DNA of 8,419 bases from an uncultured Bacilli bacterium (GTDB lineage Bacteria; Bacillota_I; Bacilli_A; RF39; UBA660). The stretch covers positions 1 through 8,419 of the forward strand of contig CAKPFH010000047.1 in NCBI GenBank assembly GCA_934153655.1, read 5' to 3'. This document shows positions 1 through 4,924 of the stretch, piece after piece. The notes below the pieces were generated by a model. It made no database searches. It worked only from the letters and a program-made list of their open reading frames with translations, and had not been told where the DNA came from. Within the stretch, counting starts at the first letter, position 1; each line of letters begins with the position of its first letter. Both the position numbers and the translations under genes were made by a program.

Positions 1-8
1 ATTTAAGT

Positions 9-14
9 TATAAT
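9..14 (+). promoter_or_regulatory. Possible -10 box upstream of yqeY
   Basis: A perfect TATAAT lies 20 bases before the yqeY start codon. The matching -35 region would fall outside the window, so this cannot be confirmed. Support comes from the same close -10-to-RBS placement at other promoters in the window. In sequence this AT-rich a TATAAT can also occur by chance, and yqeY could instead be co-transcribed with an upstream gene. Confidence 0.3.
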
Positions 15-34
15 TATAAAGGAAGGTGATTAAA

Positions 35-478
35 ATGTATGAAAAAATACAAGCAGATATTATAAGTGCTTTAAAGGAAAAAAATACTTTAAAACTACAA
101 ACTTTAAGAGGTATAAAAGGAAGTGTTGACTTAGAACATATTAATTCTAAAGCTGTAATTGATGATAATTTAGTAATTGATATTATAAGTCGTGGTATTA
201 AAACAAGAAAAGAATCTATTTTAGAATTTGAAAAAGGTAATAGAGAAGATTTAATTGCTAAAACCAAAGAAGAAATAGCTTTACTTCAAGAATATTTACC
301 AGCTCAATTAACAAGTGATGAATTAGAAAATATAATTGCTTCCGTATTTGAAAAAGTAAAACCGACTAGTAATAAAGATATGGGACTTATCATGAAAGAA
401 CTTACTTCTCTTGTAAAAGGTAAATGTGATATGAAAGAAGTAAGTACTATTATTAAAGATAAGTTAAGTAATTTATAA
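35..478 (+). CDS. yqeY: YqeY / GatB-C-terminal-like domain protein
   Basis: This 147-residue, all-helical protein belongs to the GatB/YqeY family, related to the tail domain of the GatB subunit of tRNA amidotransferase. Its role is not established; a tRNA-linked function is inferred only from that relationship. Visible family signatures are the N-terminal LKEKNTLKLQTLRGIK (residues 13-28), TRKESILEFEKGNREDL (57-73), LLQEYLPAQL (83-92) and the C-terminal MGLIMKELTSLVKGKCD (116-132). Length is normal for the family. The ATG at 35 is preferred over an upstream in-frame GTG at 26, because that GTG lies inside the ribosome binding site GGAAGGTG (21-28). The stop TAA shares its last A with the ATG of rnhB, so the two genes are probably translationally coupled. 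Confidence 0.92.
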   Translation: MYEKIQADIISALKEKNTLKLQTLRGIKGSVDLEHINSKAVIDDNLVIDIISRGIKTRKESILEFEKGNREDLIAKTKEEIALLQEYLPAQLTSDELENIIASVFEKVKPTSNKDMGLIMKELTSLVKGKCDMKEVSTIIKDKLSNL

Positions 479-1089
479 TGGAAGATTTATATACATTTGA
501 AAGAGAATTATTAAATAAAGGTATTACTTTAATAGCTGGAATTGATGAAGTAGGACGTGGTCCTTTAGTTGGCCCAGTTGTTGCTTGTTCAGTTATTTTA
601 CCAGTTAATTATAAATTAGCAGGCTTAACAGATTCTAAAAAATTAAGTGAGAAAAAAAGAGAAATGTTTTATGATATCCTAGTAAAAGATGCCATAAGCT
701 ATGGAATTGGTATAATTGATAATGATAAAATAGATGAAGTAAATATCTATGAAGCAACTAAACTTGCTATGTTAGATGCTATTAATAATATGAAAGTAAA
801 ACCAGAATATTTATTAATTGATGCCATGAAGCTTAATACTGATATTCCAAGTAATTCTATTATTAAAGGTGATAGTAAAAGTTTAAGTATAGCTGCTGCA
901 AGTGTAATTGCTAAAGTAGTAAGAGATAGAATGATGTTAGAACTTGATAAAAAATATCCTTATTATGATTTTAAAAATAATAAAGGTTATCCTACTAAAA
1001 AACATATAGAAGCAATTAAAGAACATGGTATAACTTCTTTACATAGAAAAACTTATGGACCGGTTAAAGAGTATTTAGAAAGGAATTGA
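478..1089 (+). CDS. rnhB: Ribonuclease HII
   Basis: Cytoplasmic endonuclease that cuts the RNA strand of RNA-DNA hybrids and starts removal of single ribonucleotides misincorporated in DNA. The 203-residue product carries the family start motif GIDEVGRGPLVGP (21-33), which includes the two acidic residues D23 and E24 and the GRG loop (26-28). The other expected metal ligands are D115 in LLIDAMKL and D132 in KGDSKS. Y171 in KGYPT matches the conserved tyrosine that recognises the RNA-DNA junction. The typical ending HRKTYGPVKEYL is present. No strong ribosome binding site precedes the ATG; the start overlaps the yqeY stop by one base, so translation probably depends on coupling. Its place between yqeY and cdd is less usual, since diacylglycerol kinase or ybeY genes often occupy this part of the cluster in other Firmicutes. 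Confidence 0.96.
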   Translation: MEDLYTFERELLNKGITLIAGIDEVGRGPLVGPVVACSVILPVNYKLAGLTDSKKLSEKKREMFYDILVKDAISYGIGIIDNDKIDEVNIYEATKLAMLDAINNMKVKPEYLLIDAMKLNTDIPSNSIIKGDSKSLSIAAASVIAKVVRDRMMLELDKKYPYYDFKNNKGYPTKKHIEAIKEHGITSLHRKTYGPVKEYLERN

Positions 1090-1090
1090 A

Positions 1091-1471
1091 ATGAAAGAAA
1101 AACTAGAAAAATTATTAGATAATGCATATGCTCCTTATTCTAATTTTAAAGTAGCTTGTATTATTATAACTAATGATAACCAAGAATTTGTTGGAGTAAA
1201 CGTTGAAAACGCTTCTTATGGAGCAACTATTTGTGCTGAAAGAAGTGCTGTTGTAAATGCAATTAGTCATGGTTATAAAAAAGGTGATTTTAAAGAAATT
1301 CATATTATGAATGCAAGTGAAAAAATTGCTTCTCCTTGCTTTATTTGTAGACAAGTTTTAATTGAATTTTTTAACCAAGATGCTAAGGTATACTTATATA
1401 CTAAAGATAAAATGGAAACTTATACTCTAAAAGAATTAACTCCAGTTATGTTTAATGAGGACAATCTATGA
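1091..1471 (+). CDS. cdd: Cytidine deaminase
   Basis: Zinc enzyme of pyrimidine salvage that converts cytidine and deoxycytidine to uridine and deoxyuridine. The 126-residue product is the short homotetrameric type. It has APYSNFKVAC (14-23) for substrate binding, VENASYGATICAERSA (38-53) with zinc ligand C48 and catalytic E50, and SPCFICRQVL (81-90) with zinc ligands C83 and C86. The three-cysteine site (CAE, not HAE) fits the tetrameric Bacillus-type enzyme. The ending ELTPVMFNEDNL resembles the usual family tail. It starts one base after the rnhB TGA, using AGGAA (1081-1085) as ribosome binding site. Its TGA overlaps the era ATG (ATGA, 1468-1471), and linkage to era is the standard Firmicutes arrangement. 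Confidence 0.96.
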   Translation: MKEKLEKLLDNAYAPYSNFKVACIIITNDNQEFVGVNVENASYGATICAERSAVVNAISHGYKKGDFKEIHIMNASEKIASPCFICRQVLIEFFNQDAKVYLYTKDKMETYTLKELTPVMFNEDNL

Positions 1472-2364
1472 AATCAGGCTTTGTAAGTATTGTAGGACGT
1501 CCTAATGTTGGAAAAAGTACTCTTTTAAATGCTATTTTAGAACGACACATAGCAATTACTTCTGATAAATCCGGAACAACCAGAAATATTATTCAAGGAG
1601 TTTATAATGATAAGGATTCTCAAATAGTATTTGTTGATACTCCTGGTATTCATAAACCAAAACATAAACTTGGTAATGTCCTAAACCAAAAAGCTTATCA
1701 AATGACAAGCAATGTTGATATAGTACTTTTTTTAGTTGATATAAAAGAAGGATTTGGTAAGGGAGACGAATTCATACTTAATAAATTAAAACAAGAAAAT
1801 CAAGATGTAATCCTAGTTTTAACTAAAATAGATAAAATTAAAAATAAAGAAACTTTATTAGCTGAAATTGATAAATTACAAAAATTATATGATTTTAAAG
1901 AAATAATTCCTATTTCTTCTGTTAAGAATATTAATGTAGAAACTTTAATTAAAACTTTAAAGAAATATTTAAAAGAAGATATCAAGTACTATGATGATGA
2001 TTACTTGACTAATCAACCAACTTCAATGATTATCTGCGAACTTGTAAGAGAAAAAATCTTAAGATCAACAGAAGATGAAGTACCACATTCTGTTACTTGT
2101 TATCTAGAAGAATTTGAAAAAGAAGAAAATGTTATTAATATTTCTGTTTTAATTGTAGTTGATAGAGATAATCTAAAAAAAATTATAATAGGTAAAAATG
2201 GTTCTATGCTAAAAAAAATTGGTACAGAAGCAAGAATTGATTTAGAAGAATATTTAGGTTCCAAAGTATATTTATCTTTATATGTTAAAACTATTGCTAA
2301 TTGGCGTGATCGAGAAAAATATTTACAAGAACTTGGTTTAAAAGATGATATTGATTTTGAATAA
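1468..2364 (+). CDS. era: GTPase Era, 16S rRNA-binding ribosome assembly factor
   Basis: Small GTPase needed for 30S subunit maturation; it binds the 3' end of 16S rRNA. The 298-residue product has the usual two-domain layout. The GTPase part has G1 GRPNVGKST (10-18), G2 threonines at 37-38, G3 DTPG (57-60), G4 TKID (119-122) and G5 SSV (150-152). A C-terminal type II KH RNA-binding domain follows, with EVPHSVTCYLEEF (204-216) and the loop IIGKNGSMLKKIG (240-252), ending in the conserved NWRD (278-281). Length is normal. The ribosome binding site GAGGA (1457-1461) lies inside the end of cdd, and the ATG overlaps the cdd stop by four bases, so expression is coupled. No clear terminator follows, so transcription may run into yqzL and recO. 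Confidence 0.97.
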   Translation: MKSGFVSIVGRPNVGKSTLLNAILERHIAITSDKSGTTRNIIQGVYNDKDSQIVFVDTPGIHKPKHKLGNVLNQKAYQMTSNVDIVLFLVDIKEGFGKGDEFILNKLKQENQDVILVLTKIDKIKNKETLLAEIDKLQKLYDFKEIIPISSVKNINVETLIKTLKKYLKEDIKYYDDDYLTNQPTSMIICELVREKILRSTEDEVPHSVTCYLEEFEKEENVINISVLIVVDRDNLKKIIIGKNGSMLKKIGTEARIDLEEYLGSKVYLSLYVKTIANWRDREKYLQELGLKDDIDFE

Positions 2365-2401
2365 AATTAAAAAATAATAACATTATATTAATGGTGATAT
2401 A

Positions 2402-2521
2402 ATGGAAAAAGTATTATGGAATTTATTTATTAAAACTGGTAATATCAATTATTATCTTTTATACAATAAAATAAGAGGTGACAATTTTGAAAACAACCAT
2501 CGAAGGAATAGTTCTAAATGA
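2402..2521 (+). CDS. yqzL: YqzL-like small protein
   Basis: A 39-residue ORF in the era-recO gap, the position where Bacillus subtilis and relatives carry yqzL, a short conserved gene of unknown function. The first half, VLWNLFIKTGNINYYLLYNK (residues 4-23), shows the pattern I associate with this family: an aromatic W-x-x-F, then TG, then YLLY. The start ATG at 2402 follows a GGTGAT ribosome binding site (2393-2398), the same motif used before murE. The tail is hydrophilic and lies over the start of recO in another frame; the TGA is at 2519-2521, a 35-nt overlap with recO. The recO ribosome binding site is inside this gene, so its translation may help open the recO start. The family assignment rests on motif recall and position, not on an alignment. 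Confidence 0.78.
   Translation: MEKVLWNLFIKTGNINYYLLYNKIRGDNFENNHRRNSSK
2474..2481 (+). promoter_or_regulatory. Ribosome binding site that sets the recO start
   Basis: AGAGGTGA is a strong match to the anti-Shine-Dalgarno sequence and lies 5 bases before TTG at 2487. The in-frame GTG at 2478 that would give a 247-residue RecO is part of this site and so cannot be the main start. The TTG start also lets the protein begin in register with Bacillus RecO, where the EGIVL motif starts at residue 6. Confidence 0.75.
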
Positions 2522-3221
2522 AACTAACTATGGAGAAACTAGTAAAATATTAAATGTTTTAACAAAAGAATATGGTTATATTTCTATTATTTCTAAGGGA
2601 TCAAGAAAAATTAAAAGTAAATTAAGAGGAATTAGTATGACTTTAGTTCTAGCTAATTTTACTATTAATTATAAACCAAAAGGAATATCAACTTTAATAG
2701 AAGGAAATCCAATTAATTCTTTAAAAAATATATTTACAGATTTTTCGAAAATGAATTATGCTATGTATTTAGTAAAATTAACTAAAAGTGTTTTAAAAGA
2801 TACATTTAATAATTCGTTATATGATATTTTAAAAAATGCTTTATTAAAAATAAATGAAGGTTTTAATCCTTTACTTATTGCTAATATTGTTGAAATTAAA
2901 TATCTTAGTTTTTTAGGAGTAGAACCCAATTTTACTAATTGTTATAATTGTTTAGAAACTGATATTATAACATTTGATTTAAAAAATGGGGGAGTTGTTT
3001 GTAAAAATTGTTATAATGATACTTATATATTTAATAAAAACACTTTAAAGTTATTAAAATTATTTCAAACTATTGATATTAGTAAAATTGATAAATTAAA
3101 TATTAGTAATGAATTAGTAGTTAGGGAAATTCAAGATTTTATTAAAGAGTACTATGAAACTTATACTGGTATTTATTTAATAGATAAAAATAAATTAACT
3201 AATTTAATGAATATTACTTAA
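2487..3221 (+). CDS. recO: DNA repair protein RecO
   Basis: Recombination mediator of the RecFOR pathway, which helps load RecA onto SSB-coated single-stranded DNA at gaps. From the chosen TTG start the product has 244 residues, normal for Firmicutes. The N-terminal OB-fold region shows IEGIVLNETNYGETSKILNV (5-24), close to the family pattern, followed by a basic stretch KGSRKIKSKLRG (37-48) suited to DNA binding. The helical C-terminal part holds a zinc-finger-like set C152-x2-C155 and C172-x2-C175, then the typical EYYETYTGIYL (221-231). It overlaps the yqzL-like gene by 35 nt and ends the housekeeping cluster. No clear terminator follows; the ferredoxin promoter begins within five bases of its stop. 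The rare TTG start and the overlap suggest modest, coupled expression. Confidence 0.93.
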   Translation: MKTTIEGIVLNETNYGETSKILNVLTKEYGYISIISKGSRKIKSKLRGISMTLVLANFTINYKPKGISTLIEGNPINSLKNIFTDFSKMNYAMYLVKLTKSVLKDTFNNSLYDILKNALLKINEGFNPLLIANIVEIKYLSFLGVEPNFTNCYNCLETDIITFDLKNGGVVCKNCYNDTYIFNKNTLKLLKLFQTIDISKIDKLNISNELVVREIQDFIKEYYETYTGIYLIDKNKLTNLMNIT

Positions 3222-3225
3222 ACAC

Positions 3226-3254
3226 TTGCTTAAAAACATTAAATTAAATATAAT
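3226..3254 (+). promoter_or_regulatory. Sigma-A-type promoter of the ferredoxin gene
   Basis: TTGCTT (3226-3231) and a perfect TATAAT (3249-3254) are separated by exactly 17 bases, directly after the recO stop. The predicted transcript start near 3261 falls on the GGAGG ribosome binding site (3261-3265), giving a leader of only about 11 bases before the ATG at 3272. The same TTGCTT-17-TATAAT design recurs before the phosphoesterase gene at 3504. Confidence 0.7.
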
Positions 3255-3271
3255 TAATATGGAGGTTAAAC

Positions 3272-3457
3272 ATGAAAGTAAAAGTTATTGAAGAACAATG
3301 CATTGGTTGTGGTGCATGTGGAGCAATTTGTCCTGAAGTATTTGAAGTTGATGGCGTATCAAAAGTAATTAATGATGATATTTCAGATGATTTAAAAGAA
3401 ACTGTAAAAGAAGCTATTGAAACTTGTCCTACAAGTGCTATTGAAGAAATTAAATAA
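3272..3457 (+). CDS. Small 4Fe-4S ferredoxin
   Basis: A 61-residue cytoplasmic electron carrier. The N-terminal motif C10-x2-C13-x2-C16, followed near the C-terminus by C52-P, supplies the four ligands of one [4Fe-4S] cluster. The surrounding sequence QCIGCGACGAICPEVFEV (9-26) is typical of single-cluster Firmicutes ferredoxins. A fifth cysteine, C20-P, sits where a two-cluster ferredoxin would have a ligand for its second cluster. With no second CxxCxxC motif present, it is probably a leftover or a redox side residue. The protein is strongly acidic, as expected for docking to basic partner enzymes. It has a strong GGAGG ribosome binding site, its own promoter and its own terminator, so it is likely an independently and well expressed single gene. 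The redox partner cannot be told from the window. Confidence 0.93.
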   Translation: MKVKVIEEQCIGCGACGAICPEVFEVDGVSKVINDDISDDLKETVKEAIETCPTSAIEEIK

Positions 3458-3487
3458 AAAAATTTATTATTTTTAATAAGTTTTTTT
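3456..3487 (+). terminator. Intrinsic terminator after the ferredoxin gene
   Basis: A 14-bp stem made only of A/T pairs plus one G-T wobble pairs 3456-3469 with 3474-3487 around a TTTT loop. Its 3' arm ends in seven Ts, followed by C and five more Ts. The left arm overlaps the stop codon. A-rich and T-rich flanks on both sides would also let it work on the opposite strand. The absence of G-C pairs is unusual for a terminator. Confidence 0.6.
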
Positions 3488-3503
3488 CTTTTTCACCAAA
3501 AAT

Positions 3504-3532
3504 TTGCTTATTTTTAAAAAATATATTATAAT
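3504..3532 (+). promoter_or_regulatory. Sigma-A-type promoter of the HTH-phosphoesterase gene
   Basis: TTGCTT (3504-3509) and a perfect TATAAT (3527-3532) are separated by 17 bases. The expected transcript start is near 3539, giving a leader of about 18 bases before the ATG at 3557 that contains the ribosome binding site AAGGGGG (3545-3551). The upstream T-rich and A-rich runs may act as an UP-like element. Confidence 0.75.
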
Positions 3533-3556
3533 ATACGCTTGTTTAAGGGGGTAATT

Positions 3557-4582
3557 ATGTCTGATAAAACTTTAGAATTAATAAGTTTAATAAGACAAGG
3601 TAAAACTTGTAATGAAATAGCTAGTACACTTAATATAAGTAATAAACAGTTATTTACAAATTTAACTAATTTAAGAAATAAAGGAGTTATGCTTTTAAGA
3701 AAATACTATGCTGACGGAGAAATAGTTTATACTCCAGTTAATTCTAGTTATGGTAAAGAAAAAAGTTTAATTTCATCTTCTTGTGATATCCTAACTAAAG
3801 AAAGAACAACGGAATTAAATTTATTAGCTATTTCTGATTTACATTTTGGTAATAGTAAGGAAAGATTAGATTTAATAAAAAAAGTGTATGATTATGCTAC
3901 TAAGAGTGGTATTAATTTAATATTATGTGGAGGAGATATAATTGATGGAACATATTCAGCTGGTGAACAAACTATTCCAAATGTATATGAGCAAATTGAT
4001 TATTTCTTACAAAATATGCCATTTGATAAAAATATTTTAGTTCTTGGAGTAGGAGGAGATCACGATTTTAGTGCTTTTTCGAGAGTTCAAGTAGATGTAT
4101 TAGAATGTTTAAAAAGTTATCGTCATGATTTAATTTTTCCAGATTATGGTAATAGTTTCTTTAATATTAAAAATGATCAAATTCAAATGTTTCATCATTT
4201 ATCAAATGGTACTTTAAAAAAATCGGAAGGTAATTTAGTTTTCCATGGACATAAACATCAATATATAGTTGATACAACTGGAGAAAAAGTTCATGTAAAT
4301 ATTCCAACTTTATGTGATATAAATGAATTTTTTCCAAGTTTCTTAGAAATTAATTTAGAATTTTCCTGTGGTTATATTAAAAATTTAATTATAAAACAAG
4401 TAGCTTTTTTCGAAAAACCAGTAATTTTAAATGAAACAAGAATTGATTTACTTAAAAATAGAAAAATCGAAGTAGGTTCAATTGCTTTAGAAGAAAACTT
4501 TGATACTAGAACAAGTGATAAAGTCTTAGTTAAACAATTAACTCAAGTAGAAAAATTTAATCAAAGATATGGGATAAAATAA
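3557..4582 (+). CDS. HTH domain-metallophosphoesterase fusion protein
   Basis: A 341-residue protein with two recognisable parts. Residues 1-60 look like a helix-turn-helix, probably winged: GKTCNEIASTLNIS (15-28) forms the HTH core, and LRNKGVMLLRKYYADGEIVY (39-58) resembles a recognition-helix end plus wing. Residues about 87-285 are a calcineurin-like phosphoesterase with DLH (D94, H96), GGDIIDG (125-131), GGDHD (166-170), HH (213-214) and GHKH (231-234), the usual order of two-metal ligands. The third motif has Asp168 where the family normally has Asn (GNHD). The last ~55 residues are charged and unassigned. There is no signal peptide or membrane segment, so it is cytoplasmic. ATG 3557 is chosen because the upstream in-frame TTG at 3539 sits at the predicted transcript start. 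Its substrate is unknown; a nucleic-acid-associated nuclease or phosphatase is my inference. Confidence 0.85.
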   Translation: MSDKTLELISLIRQGKTCNEIASTLNISNKQLFTNLTNLRNKGVMLLRKYYADGEIVYTPVNSSYGKEKSLISSSCDILTKERTTELNLLAISDLHFGNSKERLDLIKKVYDYATKSGINLILCGGDIIDGTYSAGEQTIPNVYEQIDYFLQNMPFDKNILVLGVGGDHDFSAFSRVQVDVLECLKSYRHDLIFPDYGNSFFNIKNDQIQMFHHLSNGTLKKSEGNLVFHGHKHQYIVDTTGEKVHVNIPTLCDINEFFPSFLEINLEFSCGYIKNLIIKQVAFFEKPVILNETRIDLLKNRKIEVGSIALEENFDTRTSDKVLVKQLTQVEKFNQRYGIK

Positions 4583-4605
4583 CTATTAATTTAGTTATTT
4601 TTTTT
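4576..4605 (+). terminator. Intrinsic terminator after the phosphoesterase gene
   Basis: A perfect 10-bp stem pairs 4576-4585 (core AATAACTA) with 4592-4601 (core TAGTTATT) around a 6-base TTAATT loop. It is followed by further Ts to 4605 and overlaps the stop codon of the gene. It isolates the phosphoesterase gene from the metal operon that starts three bases later. Confidence 0.8.
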
Positions 4606-4607
4606 GC

Positions 4608-4636
4608 TTGACATATACCCCTAGGGGGTATATAAT
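4608..4636 (+). promoter_or_regulatory. Promoter of the csoR-ATPase operon
   Basis: Consensus TTGACA (4608-4613) and consensus TATAAT (4631-4636) are separated by exactly 17 bases, which makes this the strongest promoter in the window. The spacer is filled by the repressor palindrome, so a strong promoter held off by bound repressor is the expected logic. The transcript would start near 4643, on the ribosome binding site GGAGGAG (4643-4649), with a leader of about 12 bases. Confidence 0.85.
4613..4633 (+). promoter_or_regulatory. CsoR-type operator
   Basis: Two perfect 9-base inverted arms, ATATACCCC (4613-4621) and GGGGTATAT (4625-4633), flank a TAG centre. The TACCCC...GGGGTA pattern matches the G-tract/AT-flank operators known for CsoR/RcnR-family repressors such as that of Bacillus copZA. 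The site lies between the -35 and -10 boxes and overlaps both edges, so bound repressor would block RNA polymerase. Its C/G run is conspicuous in this AT-rich sequence. Autoregulation by the gene just downstream is inferred. Confidence 0.85.
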
Positions 4637-4654
4637 GATAATGGAGGAGATAAA

Positions 4655-4924
4655 ATGGTAAAAAGAAATGAAAAAATAAAAAGTAGTTCTTTACGAAGAC
4701 TTAAGTTAATAACTGGTCAAGTAAATGGCATAAATAAAATGGTTGAAGATGATAGAAATTGTGAAGATATTTTAATTCAAATATCAGCAGTTTCAAATGC
4801 TCTTAAAAGTTTAGGGGAAGAAATACTTTTTGATCATATGAAAAATTGTATGACCAATGATATTAAAAATAATAAATTAGAAAGCATTGATGAAGTAATT
4901 GATTTATGTAGGAGGTTAATGTGA
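4655..4924 (+). CDS. csoR: CsoR-family (DUF156) metal-sensing repressor
   Basis: An 89-residue all-helical DNA-binding repressor that releases its operator on metal binding. SSLRRLKLITGQVNGINKMV (11-30) is the family's basic first helix. The metal ligands are C36, H61 and C65, the same numbers as in the Mycobacterium tuberculosis copper sensor CsoR. There is no N-terminal His, which nickel/cobalt RcnR-type sensors use, and position 61 is His, not the Cys of persulfide-sensing CstR. The residue before C36 is Asn where copper CsoR often has Tyr. Cu(I) sensing is therefore the default reading, but the ATPase it controls looks Zn/Cd-type, so the true inducer is uncertain. The gene is first in a two-gene operon; its TGA overlaps the ATPase start, and its last codons contain that gene's ribosome binding site. 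Confidence 0.9.
   Translation: MVKRNEKIKSSSLRRLKLITGQVNGINKMVEDDRNCEDILIQISAVSNALKSLGEEILFDHMKNCMTNDIKNNKLESIDEVIDLCRRLM

Noticed and set aside
26..34. GTG at 26 as the start of yqeY
   Set aside because: The GTG is part of the ribosome binding site GGAAGGTG that serves the ATG at 35.
1115..1354. Minus-strand ORF of 79 codons inside cdd
   Set aside because: It lies wholly opposite a gene with complete catalytic motifs, has no recognisable domain, and its Asn/Ser/Ile-rich composition is what reverse reading of AT-rich coding DNA gives.
1800..1985. Minus-strand ORF of 61 codons inside era
   Set aside because: It is opposite the GTPase region of era, is low-complexity and hydrophobic with no known motif, and nothing else supports expression.
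2365..2401. Separate promoter or terminator between era and yqzL
   Set aside because: Only a weak TATATT with no -35 partner is present, and no stem with a T-run is visible, so simple read-through from era is more likely.
3539..3556. TTG at 3539 as the start of the phosphoesterase gene
   Set aside because: The TTG coincides with the predicted transcript start, no ribosome binding site could precede it, and AAGGGGG is well placed for the ATG at 3557.
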